A stretch of DNA of 42,630 bases from an uncultured Alteromonadales bacterium (GCA_937864365.1 CALMJT010000042.1:1-42630); one strand, 5' to 3'. Positions 9,398-17,618 are shown, counted from the stretch's first letter. Numbers and translations are program-made. The notes: generated by a model not told the origin, from the letters alone.

Positions 9398-9786
9398 ACA
9401 GAAAAATCCAGTGGGTCATCCGATATAAATCAACCACTAGTCCGCGTGTGAGATTATTTGGAAGATGCGTTTGATTGTTAGGTGTTTGCTTTAACCAAAT
9501 ACATCAACACCGCACAAAGAAGGTTTATCAAACTATATGAATAAATCCTTTTAGCATTGATAGAAGATATAATATGCGCGATTTTATTTGATCATTCGAG
9601 ATATCTTTTTATTTATTGAGGAAGTTATTGTGCCGTTGATATAACATGTAAATGAGAATTTTCTAAATTTTGAAGCTCAAATAATTAATTTAGTTATTTA
9701 GGATTCAGAATCGTAATTAATTTCGATCAACAGTATTAAGCCTTCTAGAAGGTGGAGTTGTATAAGAACTAAAAACAAACTATCTA
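9398..9786. other. AT-rich intergenic region
   Basis: No convincing gene, hairpin or repeat is visible in these 389 bases. The composition is strongly AT-rich, in keeping with an accessory segment. It separates the HEPN gene and its convergent ORF from the next minus-strand operon. Confidence 0.5.
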
Positions 9787-10014
9787 TCATTCTGGCTTAA
9801 TTATTTTGAATTTTGGTTTTTCTTCACCATAATCATCTTCAAATTCTTCGTTGATTTGATCGATAATTTTTTTAGGGTCGCCAGCGAGCAATCCTTCCGG
9901 CTCATCTTCGTCTATAGGTGGCACTGGATATTGTTCACGGCGTCTTCGCCCGAATTCTTTAAGCCGTTTCTTGGCTTCTTCTAAACTAGGCTCCGGTTTA
10001 TAATTCTCAGTCAT
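9787..10014 (-). CDS. Small acidic protein in the GNAT-like operon
   Basis: This 75-residue protein begins MTENYKPEPSLEEAKKRLKE at ATG 10014, with AAAGG 8 bases upstream. Its N-terminal half is a highly charged basic helix (KKRLKEFGRRRREQYP). Its C-terminal half is acidic and proline-rich (PPIDEDEPEG, then NEEFEDDYGEE). Its start codon overlaps the end of the 48-codon gene before it, which suggests translational coupling. It is the last gene of the three-gene operon with the GNAT-like protein. I do not recognise the family. A role as an antitoxin-like or regulatory partner is only a guess from size, charge and coupling. Confidence 0.7.
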   Translation of the reverse strand: MTENYKPEPSLEEAKKRLKEFGRRRREQYPVPPIDEDEPEGLLAGDPKKIIDQINEEFEDDYGEEKPKFKIIKPE

Positions 10015-10153
10015 TGCGTAGACCTTTATCTGATTTGTTATTTCTTCCAGGTGGAGCAGAATGAGCAATCACTGGCTTGTTCATTTTGACCTTCGATAAG
10101 TAATCGGTTAATCGTTTTTGTGGTGTTTCACGCGTCGACTTATTAGATTTCAT
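10007..10153 (-). CDS. 48-residue basic protein in the GNAT-like operon
   Basis: This short gene starts at ATG 10153 with GAGAC upstream, 7 bases after the stop of the GNAT-like gene, and ends at TGA 10007-10009. Its end overlaps the start of the 75-codon gene by 8 bases. The product begins MKSNKSTRETPQKRLTDYLS and is strongly basic. The tight spacing on both sides is the main evidence that it is a real gene and not chance. No family is recognised. Confidence 0.55.
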   Translation of the reverse strand: MKSNKSTRETPQKRLTDYLSKVKMNKPVIAHSAPPGRNNKSDKGLRND

Positions 10154-10160
10154 GATTGTC

Positions 10161-10700
10161 TCATATCAGGGATTTAAACATATGTTGCCCATCACGTTTG
10201 TTACCGGTCCTCAACTTATACCCGTAATTACTGTACGCGGTAATTGCACCTTTCACTGGGTCAATAATCAAACTCTCCTCAGCACCAACAGCATAACCAA
10301 ATGCTTCCATAGCTGTTAAGCCAATATACGCGATCTGGCCTTTTAATGGATGATTTTTATTAGGAGTACCTTCGATAATATCGAGTCTTACCTTTACATT
10401 GCGCTTCGAGAGTCTGCCAAGTGCTAGTCCACAAAGCTGGTCGCCATTCCAGATTGCGACATCAAAATATTTTTTATGGTGAGATCGGAAATATCCCACC
10501 CAGCTTCCCCAGTCCCATCCTCCGGCAGGAGGAATTCTATTGCTGCTTGGCCAAGTTTTGTAAGATCGGATAGCGGTTGTATTTATTGGGGACAACCTCA
10601 GAGCAGGCATACCAAGTATTAACGGTACATCTTTGTATACCTGATTTCTTAATGATGTGTATTTAGATTGAAACTCTTCATAACTAAGCTGATTATTCAT
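10161..10700 (-). CDS. GNAT-fold-like protein
   Basis: The 179-residue reading from ATG 10700 begins MNNQLSYEEFQSKYTSLRNQ. The frame is open further upstream, but that extension is hydrophobic AT-rich translation with no support. The stretch FDVAIWNGDQLCGLALGRLS, then VRLDIIEG, and the end AITAYSNYGYKLR look like the central strands and C-terminal part of an N-acetyltransferase fold. The usual acetyl-CoA loop Q/R-x-x-G-x-G/A is not evident, so the activity is uncertain. It is the first gene of a compact minus-strand operon with two small charged proteins. Some GNAT proteins are toxins that acetylate aminoacyl-tRNA, but their usual DUF1778 antitoxin is not seen here. Confidence 0.6.
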   Translation of the reverse strand: MNNQLSYEEFQSKYTSLRNQVYKDVPLILGMPALRLSPINTTAIRSYKTWPSSNRIPPAGGWDWGSWVGYFRSHHKKYFDVAIWNGDQLCGLALGRLSKRNVKVRLDIIEGTPNKNHPLKGQIAYIGLTAMEAFGYAVGAEESLIIDPVKGAITAYSNYGYKLRTGNKRDGQHMFKSLI

Positions 10701-10988
10701 TACGAAAAATTGACTCTTATTAAGTATTAAATAGTAGAACAAGATATAAGAGTAATAAAGCATTAAAAATTATGAGAGTTCTGTGACCAGAGCCATATTT
10801 TTTGATTAATGATAATTCTTACAGATATTCAAACGAATGAAGTAAATAAACTAAATTACTAGTTTAAGTGTTTGCAATTTTTTTAGTTGTATTTTTATGT
10901 TCTATGAAAGTGATATTTTCTGTGAATATTCGCACTACATGTTTGACAGTAGATTTTGTATAAGCGAAATATTCAGGTAAGGGATAGT

Positions 10989-11696
10989 GTGAACAATCAC
11001 GTATTTAAAAGAACGAGCGTAAGCTCCTCTTTACTCAGTGACACCCTTTACAACTTTATCATTGGGTTAACACTTTGTTGGGGATTTTTAATTAATTGGC
11101 TGCTAGTTACTTTTATTGACACTGCGTTAATCAGAGACTTAGATCTAGTTTTATTTATTGCAAGCTATTTGATATCTGTAGTTATAGGTACGTTTTTGTA
11201 TGAACTTTCTAAAAATCCACTGATTAGCTTTCTTGGCTATAACTTAGTGGTAGTTCCAATAGGGGTGCTGTTTAATTTATGTCTTTCTGGCGCTGAGCCA
11301 AATCTTGTCATTAACGCCATTAGAGTTACTGGAATAGTGACTTTAGCTATGATGTGTCTAGGCATTCTTTTCCCGAAATTTTTTATATCAATCGAACGAG
11401 CGTTGGCTGGGGTTTTATGTTTGGTTATTGTTATAGAATTAATGGAATTAATTCTATTTGGTATTCACCATGAAATTATAGATTGGGTCGTTGCAATAGC
11501 ATTTTGCGGTTACATAGGCATTGATTGGGTGCGTGCCAACCAAATTCCAAAAACTTTGGATAACGCCATAGACAGTGCGGCAGCACTCTACATGGATATC
11601 ATAAACATATTTGCTCGATTACTGAGTATTTTGCATGATGGTAAATCTGACAACGATAGCATTGATAGTACCGATAGTGGAGATTTTAATGATTAA
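10989..11696 (+). CDS. Bax inhibitor-1 (BI-1/TMBIM)-like membrane protein
   Basis: This 235-residue protein has about seven hydrophobic segments. It ends with AAALYMDIINIFARLLSIL, very close to the conserved last segment of BI-1 family proteins (ALYLDIxNLFxxLL). CGYIGIDWVRANQIPKT before it matches the preceding loop. The start is GTG at 10989, with AAGG six bases upstream; a longer reading from TTG 10956 lacks such a site. The C-terminal tail is acidic and low complexity (SDNDSIDSTDSGDFND). Bacterial members are thought to be proton-coupled calcium-leak channels. It is flanked by minus-strand small genes in the accessory segment. Confidence 0.75.
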   Translation: MNNHVFKRTSVSSSLLSDTLYNFIIGLTLCWGFLINWLLVTFIDTALIRDLDLVLFIASYLISVVIGTFLYELSKNPLISFLGYNLVVVPIGVLFNLCLSGAEPNLVINAIRVTGIVTLAMMCLGILFPKFFISIERALAGVLCLVIVIELMELILFGIHHEIIDWVVAIAFCGYIGIDWVRANQIPKTLDNAIDSAAALYMDIINIFARLLSILHDGKSDNDSIDSTDSGDFND

Positions 11697-11789
11697 ATAA
11701 AATCCAGTTTTCTCAATGGGGTTGAGTATTTGTAAAAATAACTCTGTTTAAAAGAATATCAATCTTAAATGCCGCTGGTTGGAAGTAAA

Positions 11790-11972
11790 CTACAGCTCAT
11801 CATTTTCGGAATACATTTGCTTATAACCCCATAAAGAGCCAGCAATAAATACAGCACCTATTGATAAAAGAATAAGTATATTCGCAAAACCCCAGCCGAG
11901 AATAAAGTGCAAAAACACGATTAACACAATTAAAAGCACGGTAATAAAAATTACTTCTTTGAGAATATACAT
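11790..11972 (-). CDS. Small two-helix membrane protein
   Basis: A 60-residue protein starts at ATG 11972 with TGGA upstream. It has two hydrophobic stretches (VIFITVLLIVLIVFLHFIL and ANILILLSIGAVFIAGSLWG) and a short charged tail (YSENDEL). Its start lies 2 bases after the stop of the decayed membrane gene upstream, so the two were probably one operon. No function is recognised. Confidence 0.5.
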   Translation of the reverse strand: MYILKEVIFITVLLIVLIVFLHFILGWGFANILILLSIGAVFIAGSLWGYKQMYSENDEL

Positions 11973-11974
11973 GT

Positions 11975-12162
11975 TTATTTCCAAATACGATCAAAAGCCC
12001 AATCTGCACCTGCCGATCCTAAAATACCACCAACAAAGATTCCAATAGGAACCCACGCGATAGAGCGGGGCCACAAGCTAAACCAGTCGTGGCAATAGTG
12101 ATTGCTCCATCAATTATCGGTAATCCGGTAATGTCACAAATATTTTCCAGTAAAAGTGTGAG
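11975..12162 (-). pseudogene. Frameshifted membrane-protein remnant
   Basis: Two minus-strand frames read as one protein if a single frameshift near 12055-12080 is allowed. The first gives ENICDITGLPIIDGAI then TIATTGLACGP. The second gives SIAWVPIGIFVGGILGS then AGADWAFDRIWK and a stop. Neither frame has a usable start codon in the intact part. Stops bound the frames on the upstream side. This looks like the C-terminal part of a small membrane protein that has decayed. The family is not recognised. Confidence 0.4.
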
Positions 12163-12321
12163 CTAATTATCGGTTAATTGAATAGTGAGAATGGCGAATG
12201 TAAAATTATTTGCTCTGTATATTTTTAATTATATTGAATGTTGTGTGTAATAACTTTTATTTGGAATTTACCGTGTAAAACTGAAAGGTTGGTAGAGGAA
12301 ATATAATTTAGGAGGCTTAAA

Positions 12322-12810
12322 CTGGAAGATTATGTATTTTTAGATATCGAAGCGAGCGGTTTGAATTTTGATTCTTATCCCATTGAAGTCGCACTGGTGA
12401 AAGGGGGTATAAATAAATCTTGGTTAATAAAACCTGAATCGAATTGGACGTATTGGAGTGTACAAGCAGAAAGTCTTCACGGAATTAAACGCGAAACGCT
12501 ACTGCAAGAGGGTATTGACGCAGGTATTGTGGTTGATGAAATTAATGCATTTTTAGCCGACGAATTTGTGGTTTATAGCGACGCACCGCAGTGGGATGAT
12601 GATTGGATTAATATTTTGTATTTCGCTGTAGGTAAAACCAAATCGTTTTATGTTCACTCCGTGTATGAATTAATGAGTGAACAAGAAAAGCTTAGTTTTG
12701 AGAGTTATCGGCAACAGTTTGTTGAAGCCAAAGAGTTTAATTTGCACCGTGCCAAAGACGATGCCTTAATGCTTAGCAAGGCTTATCGGTTATTAAGATC
12801 AAATAATTAA
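12322..12810 (+). CDS. DEDDh 3'-5' exonuclease with apparent CTG start
   Basis: The product has the exonuclease motifs of the DnaQ/RNase T superfamily: FLDIEASGLNF (motif I, D-x-E), VVYSDAPQWDDDW (motif II) and HRAKDDA (motif III, H-x4-D). The first ATG/GTG/TTG-type start (TTG 12361) would delete motif I. The only in-frame codon between the upstream stop (12304-12306) and motif I that could serve is CTG at 12322. It sits exactly six bases after a perfect AGGAGG (12310-12315). The resulting protein is 162 residues, starting (M)EDYVFLDIEAS. Substrate is unknown; RNA or DNA trimming is possible. Confidence 0.8.
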   Translation: MEDYVFLDIEASGLNFDSYPIEVALVKGGINKSWLIKPESNWTYWSVQAESLHGIKRETLLQEGIDAGIVVDEINAFLADEFVVYSDAPQWDDDWINILYFAVGKTKSFYVHSVYELMSEQEKLSFESYRQQFVEAKEFNLHRAKDDALMLSKAYRLLRSNN

Positions 12811-12937
12811 ATCGGTTTAAATTTATGAAGTGCACGTCCATGTGCTTAGTAAATTCCGTTTATCTGTAATAAAGGAACTCTATAAATTATTATTCAACAA
12901 TTCTTGTTTAAACGGTTCCTTGTTAAACCTTCTTTGA

Positions 12938-13492
12938 TTAAACAAACGCGTACACAATACCCACGACAATAAATACGGCGCTGGCAATAAAGCGGGTAAT
13001 TTTAAGTGGAATGCGTTGCATTAGATATTCGCCTGCAAATACCACCGGTACGTTGGCGAGTAACATGCCTAGGGTCGTACCCATGGTAACCCATAATACA
13101 GATTCGAATTGTGCACCAAGCAATACGGTGGCAATTTGGGTTTTATCACCAATTTCGGCCAAAAAGAATAATACGGTTGAGGCCACAAAGGCGCCGTATT
13201 TTTGCATGGCAGAATCTTCGCTGTCGTCTTTATCGGGCACTAATAACCACAAACCCAATGCGATAAAGCTACCGGCAACCAGCCATTGGCCTAAATTACT
13301 TTGCAAGTATTGAGCGATAAAATCGCCAAACCAAGCAGAAACGCCGTGGTTTAGTAGTGTCGCGACTAATATACCAAGAATGATTGCCCACTTGTTGCGA
13401 AACTTAGCAGCTAAAAACAGCGAGAGGAGTTGGGTTTTATCACCGATTTCGGCCAGTGCCACGGTGGTGGTGGAGATTAGAAAGGCATCCAT
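12938..13492 (-). CDS. Manganese exporter, TMEM165/GDT1 (UPF0016) family
   Basis: This inner-membrane protein has about six membrane segments in two homologous halves. Each half has the family signature E-x-G-D-K-T: ALAEIGDKTQLLSLFLAAKF near the start and LAEIGDKTQIATVLLGAQF in the middle. I chose ATG 13492 because GGAG lies six bases upstream and the first half-signature follows directly, giving 184 residues. The longer frame upstream is riboswitch sequence. The family exports Mn2+ (MneA in Vibrio). The riboswitch before it predicts that excess manganese switches it on. Confidence 0.93.
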   Translation of the reverse strand: MDAFLISTTTVALAEIGDKTQLLSLFLAAKFRNKWAIILGILVATLLNHGVSAWFGDFIAQYLQSNLGQWLVAGSFIALGLWLLVPDKDDSEDSAMQKYGAFVASTVLFFLAEIGDKTQIATVLLGAQFESVLWVTMGTTLGMLLANVPVVFAGEYLMQRIPLKITRFIASAVFIVVGIVYAFV

Positions 13493-13530
13493 AAAAAGCT
13501 CCGGTGGGATACAAAAACATAAGGTAAACA

Positions 13531-13554
13531 ACGACCTCCCACCAATGGAGTCGT
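13531..13554 (-). promoter_or_regulatory. Expression-platform hairpin of the Mn riboswitch
   Basis: ACGAC-TCC and GGA-G-GTCGT form a stem with one bulged base. On the transcribed strand it is followed by TGTTT and TTTTTG, so it may act as a conditional terminator between the aptamer and the exporter start. The ribosome site itself lies outside the stem. Confidence 0.5.
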
Positions 13555-13560
13555 TACTTA

Positions 13561-13719
13561 CCTTAGGTCTTGTCAATGCCGGTATGGGCACGATGCAGCC
13601 ATAAGCCATTGTGGGCTCAAGTATGTTGACTGCCTCTCTCTGCTGTGGGTTTGGTATCAAAAACACCGGTATCACTTTATGTGATTAACCCTAACTACGA
13701 GAAGACTACTCCCCCAAGG
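13561..13719 (-). ncRNA. yybP-ykoY manganese riboswitch
   Basis: On the minus strand the leader has the conserved elements in order: GGGGGAGTAG (13715-13706), GTCAACATAC near 13630-13621, then GACAAGACCTAAGG (13574-13561). The outer P1 stem is CCTTGG pairing with CTAAGG. These match the yybP-ykoY class, which senses Mn2+ and often precedes UPF0016-family genes, exactly the gene found here. Confidence 0.92.
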
Positions 13720-13848
13720 AGGACGCCATTTTATAAAACTTGAGCCGAATTGCAAGTTAGGCGTTTATTTTATTACGAAATTGCGCAAAATAAGATCTGG
13801 CAAATTTGATGGTAAAATCAGAAGCTCCTCAGGAAAGCTCAGAACGAA

Positions 13849-14469
13849 TTGAAATTACAAAGGTATGGTGTGTATAAATTAGAAGAAGCTTTACAAAAAG
13901 CTTTACACAAAGAAAAACAACTGCGTGTGGTCGGTTTTGACGATGCTCCCTTTCAAAAAGCGCGAGGTTCTGTAGTTAATCTTTCGGGAATTATTTGTTC
14001 GAATACACGTTTTGAAGGTATGTTATGGGGAGAATTAGAAAAAGACGGTACTAATGCAACCGAGGTGTTAATTGAATTACTCACCAATAGTAAATTTTAT
14101 TCGCAGCTACACCTAGTGCTAACCGATGGTATTGCTTTTGATGGTTTTAATATTATCGATTTACCTAAATTAAGCATCGCGCTTAATTTACCCTGCATTG
14201 CTGTTATGCGAAAAATGCCCAATCTAACGGCCATTAATGACGCTTTAAAAAACTTTGATGATTATACAAGCCGTTACGAATTGGTTTTAAAGGCGGGTGA
14301 AATTTATCAACACGACGCCTTTTATTTTCAATGCGCAGGTTGCAGTAGCGACACTGCCGCAAGAGCACTTATAAAGCTAACCGATACCGGTAACGTGCCA
14401 GAAGCCCTGCGCTTGGCTCATTTGATAGGCTCGGCCGTAAAAACCGGTCAAAGCGGTAAACGTGCTTAA
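13849..14469 (+). CDS. DUF99 (UPF0215) family protein
   Basis: This 206-residue protein matches the DUF99 family, which is related to endonuclease V. It has RVVGFDDAPF near residue 26 (the conserved first acidic motif), then TRFEGMLWGELEKDGTNAT, and LVLTDGIAFDGFNIIDLPKL in the middle, followed by LPCIAVMRKMP. The start is uncertain: TTG 13849 has no good ribosome site, while GTG 13870 has AAAGG close by (4-5 bases) and would give 199 residues. Family members are best known from archaea, and the enzyme activity is not established. It converges on rmuC. Confidence 0.8.
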   Translation: MKLQRYGVYKLEEALQKALHKEKQLRVVGFDDAPFQKARGSVVNLSGIICSNTRFEGMLWGELEKDGTNATEVLIELLTNSKFYSQLHLVLTDGIAFDGFNIIDLPKLSIALNLPCIAVMRKMPNLTAINDALKNFDDYTSRYELVLKAGEIYQHDAFYFQCAGCSSDTAARALIKLTDTGNVPEALRLAHLIGSAVKTGQSGKRA

Positions 14470-14564
14470 TTATTGAGAAGAAAAAATTAGCAGCCTCTAA
14501 CTAAACTTTAAATACACTAGTCAGAAGCTGATGAATTATTCAGAAATTCCTAAGACAAGTTCGG

Positions 14565-16445
14565 CTATTGCTCTTCGCCAAACATATCTTGATTGTTAGA
14601 GTCTCTTGACGCTAGCGCATTTACCTTTGGGTTTTCAATGGCTAATGGCTTTTTACTGTCTTCGGTTTCTTCGAGCGATTCGTCGACAGCAATAAAGTCT
14701 ACTTCTAGTTCGGCTTTTTCAACAAAATAGCTGGGTAATTCTGCTTTAATGGCGGGTGCTAAATTTTTAAATTCACCAACCTGTTTTACTAAATTACCTT
14801 TACCGCTTATTAATTGATTTTCCGCTTTACCATAGGCTTCGGCGGCGGTATCTATGCCTTTTTTAATTTTCTCAAAACTGGCTAAAAAAGTATTAAGCTT
14901 TTTAAAGACACCTTCTGCCTTGTTGGCAAGCGCTGCGGTGTGTTTATTTTGATCTTCGTAACGCCACAGTTGGCGCACAATATTCAAGCTTGTTAATAGC
15001 GTTGTTGGTGTGGCGACCAGTACGTTGTTTTCAATGGCTTGTTGGAACAGTGTTTCGTCGGATTTTAGCGCCTCAACAAATGCCGATTCTATGGGTATAA
15101 ACATAAATACCATTTCTGGTGAGTTTAAACCTGGTAATTTGTAATAGTCGCGGTCAGCTAATTCTTTTATGCGATCACCCACGGCTTGTACGTGTTCTTT
15201 TAATGCTTGCGCGCGTTCTAAATCGTCTTCGGCGTTTACAAAACGGGTGTAGGCGTTTAACGACACTTTGGCATCAATAATTAAATGTTTATCTTGTGGT
15301 AAATACACAATAACGTCGGGTCTGCGTTTACCTTCTTCGGTTTTAATGCTCACTTCGCGTTGGTAATCTTTACCCAGTTGCAAACCACTGCGATCCAGTA
15401 CGTTTTCTAAAACCAGTTCACCCCAGTTGCCTTGTAGTTTTTTTTGGCCCCGTAATGCGGTAGAAAGCTCGTGTGCTTCTGTGGTGATTTTTTGGTTTAA
15501 TTCTTTAAGTTGTTGCAGCTCTTTGCGTAATAAACCTTGCTGTTCTGAATCTCGGTGATGAATTTCTTGAACTTCTTTTTTAAAGCTATCAATCGATTGC
15601 TGAAATGGATTCATTACCGCGTGTAGCGAAATTTTGCTGTTTTCTTGCAAGGCCTTGGTCTTAGCATCCAAAATCTCGTTAGATAACAGTTTAAATTGCT
15701 CCGCTAGACTATTTTTTTGTTTCTCAAAATTCTCTAGTTCGCGTTTATGACTAGCTTCGCGTTCGTTTTGCTCGGTTGCTAATTTATCGTACTGGCTTTG
15801 CAAGTGTTGGTACTTGCCTAAAAGAACGTCGTATTTTTCTTGTGCTTGTAGTACTGCATTTTTATATTCAGTGATTTGTTTACTAATTTCTTCTTCGCGA
15901 CTCTCAATGGCGCGTAATTTTTTACCCTCGGTCGCTAAGGCATCTTTTAATTGATTAATAACGTCTCTGGCTTCGCGTTGTTCTTTTAAGGTTTCATTGT
16001 GACGTTGTTGTAGCTCAACGACTTGTGCTTCAACAGATTTTTTTTCGGCTAAACTGGTTTGAAGTTGTTTTTCGGTGTTGTGGTGATTTTGTTGCCACTG
16101 GGCAAGTTGCGCTTCGTATTGAGTGATTTTATCGTTTAGGTTTGCGCGTTCAGTGCTAAGTTGCTGCTCAACAAATTTGGCAGCATTTAAGCGTTCTTGC
16201 AGTTGGCCTTCGGTAATCTTTAACCCTTGCAGTTCTTGCTGCGCTGCACGTAATTCTTGTTCCCGCGCTTGGTGTTGTTCGGTGAGTAACATCAACTGGC
16301 GGTTACTTTGTTCGTAATCACTTACCGCGCTGGCGAGCTTCTTCGATTGTTTTAACAGTACGATTAATAACCATGCGCAAGTCAGCAATAACAACACAGT
16401 TATCGCAAAAAAGTACACATTTTCGCTCCCGGCTAGGGCTTCCAT
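14565..16445 (-). CDS. rmuC: DNA recombination protein RmuC
   Basis: RmuC limits inversions at short inverted repeats and has a predicted nuclease-like core. The protein has one N-terminal membrane segment (FFAITVLLLLTCAWLLIVLL), then a very long coiled coil rich in Q, E, K and A (about residues 40-330). The conserved RmuC core follows, with LRGQKKLQGNWGELVLENVL, RRPDVIVYLPQDKHLIIDAK and PGLNSPEMVFMFIPIESAFV. At 626 residues it is longer than the E. coli protein (about 475), mainly in the coiled coil. GGAG five bases before ATG supports the start. Confidence 0.95.
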   Translation of the reverse strand: MEALAGSENVYFFAITVLLLLTCAWLLIVLLKQSKKLASAVSDYEQSNRQLMLLTEQHQAREQELRAAQQELQGLKITEGQLQERLNAAKFVEQQLSTERANLNDKITQYEAQLAQWQQNHHNTEKQLQTSLAEKKSVEAQVVELQQRHNETLKEQREARDVINQLKDALATEGKKLRAIESREEEISKQITEYKNAVLQAQEKYDVLLGKYQHLQSQYDKLATEQNEREASHKRELENFEKQKNSLAEQFKLLSNEILDAKTKALQENSKISLHAVMNPFQQSIDSFKKEVQEIHHRDSEQQGLLRKELQQLKELNQKITTEAHELSTALRGQKKLQGNWGELVLENVLDRSGLQLGKDYQREVSIKTEEGKRRPDVIVYLPQDKHLIIDAKVSLNAYTRFVNAEDDLERAQALKEHVQAVGDRIKELADRDYYKLPGLNSPEMVFMFIPIESAFVEALKSDETLFQQAIENNVLVATPTTLLTSLNIVRQLWRYEDQNKHTAALANKAEGVFKKLNTFLASFEKIKKGIDTAAEAYGKAENQLISGKGNLVKQVGEFKNLAPAIKAELPSYFVEKAELEVDFIAVDESLEETEDSKKPLAIENPKVNALASRDSNNQDMFGEEQ

Positions 16446-16808
16446 ACTAACTCCACAGTTTTCTTACATAAAAGCGCATTGTTGAGCGCATTTGGGGTTA
16501 TTTCAAGCTGAATTTCGACTAGCTTCTTATCGACGCTGCCAAGCCTACAAGGCGTATCAATGCAGACATTGTAGCCTTTTGAAGGAGCGATTCCTAATCG
16601 GTTAAAGGTTGCGCTTAATGAAAGATCTTTTACCGAGGAATTGAAAGACGTTAGAGAGCTGGACAGGTTATGTGGAGAGGTTTTTGGATTAGGAATTAAA
16701 TAACATGTGGATTTATAAAAATTTCTGCCTCACGTATAAGAGGCTCTGATTAACTCATCCCTGATTTAATCGAGCTTCTTATACAAAATTAAATCAGAGA
16801 TTATTAAA
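16446..16808. other. Gap between trpA and rmuC
   Basis: No gene is seen in these 363 bases. The part next to trpA holds the mini-repeat hairpin at 16735-16783 and short repeats of AAATCAG, which could end trp transcription. The rest holds no recognised element; an rmuC promoter must lie here or further upstream. Confidence 0.5.
16735..16783 (+). repeat. Mini-copy of the interspersed repeat (copy D)
   Basis: The left arm TATAAGAGGCTCTGATTAA and the right arm TTAATCGAGCTTCTTATA are near-perfect inverted repeats around CTCATCCCTGAT. The left arm plus CTCATCC matches the terminal repeat of the longer copies, so this is the family reduced to its two ends. It lies 26 bases after the trpA stop and would make a strong hairpin there. 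Confidence 0.75.
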
Positions 16809-17618
16809 TCAGTTTTGGCGAGTTGCTTGTTTCATTTGTCGAACATAATAGCTAATCGATTCGATAATTTCGGCTTTCGATTGAAACACGTCAATGTATT
16901 TAATCACCGAAGAGCCACTGATAACACCGTCTAGTTGAGCCTGTTTTGCCTCCAAAATTTGTGTAGGAGTGCTTACGCCAAAACCCAACAGTAAAGGCGT
17001 TGTGGTGATGGATTTAATTTTTTCGATAAACTCCTGCTTAGGCATGGTTGCAGCGAGTTCGGCGCCGGTGACTCCGGGGCGCGACATTAAATAAAAGTAC
17101 GCACATTGTTGACTGGCAATTTTTTCTAAGCTGGTAAAATCAATGTTAGGTGGAATCATAAATACCGGCGCAATGTGATGTTTATTGGCGCTGTTTAAAT
17201 AGGGTTCTGCCTCGTGAATAGGTACATCGGCTACTAAAATAGAGTCCACGCCAGAGCTTTTTGCCATCTGGTAGAATTGATCTAGCCCGGTTTTAAAAAC
17301 CAGGTTCGCATACACCAATAGGCCAATCGCAATGTTTGGGTTTAAGGCGCGAATGCTTTCAATGATGTGAAAACATTGTTGCGTATTGACGTGATGTTTA
17401 AGTGCGCGAAGATTTGCCTGTTGTATAACCGGGCCGTCGGCTAGAGGGTCTGAGAACGGAATTCCCAATTCTAGCGCATCGCAGCCTTCATCAATTAATG
17501 CCTGAATAATGTGTAACGAGGTTTCATAGTTTGGATCACCCAGCGTTACAAAAGGCACAAATGCGAGTTCGTTATTATGTTTTAAACGCTGGAAAACCTC
17601 ATCGTAGCGATTACGCAT
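16809..17618 (-). CDS. trpA: Tryptophan synthase alpha subunit
   Basis: TrpA cleaves indole-3-glycerol phosphate to indole, which is passed to TrpB. The catalytic glutamate and aspartate sit in [16 protein letters not shown], and the phosphate-binding parts are [17 protein letters not shown] and ISGSSVIK. The 269-residue length and the ending MKQATRQN mirror the E. coli enzyme (MKAATRS), supporting an enteric-type origin. Its ATG overlaps the trpB stop by 8 bases, so the two are coupled. It is the last gene of the trp operon. Confidence 0.97.
   Translation of the reverse strand: MRNRYDEVFQRLKHNNELAFVPFVTLGDPNYETSLHIIQALIDEGCDALELGIPFSDPLADGPVIQQANLRALKHHVNTQQCFHIIESIRALNPNIAIGLLVYANLVFKTGLDQFYQMAKSSGVDSILVADVPIHEAEPYLNSANKHHIAPVFMIPPNIDFTSLEKIASQQCAYFYLMSRPGVTGAELAATMPKQEFIEKIKSITTTPLLLGFGVSTPTQILEAKQAQLDGVISGSSVIKYIDVFQSKAEIIESISYYVRQMKQATRQN

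Noticed and set aside
10161-10700. Classic GNAT toxin-DUF1778 antitoxin pair
   Set aside because: No ribbon-helix-helix DUF1778 protein is present and the small partners are downstream and unlike it.
13493-13675. N-terminal extension of the Mn exporter
   Set aside because: This stretch is the riboswitch leader, and the internal ATG 13492 has an ideal ribosome site.
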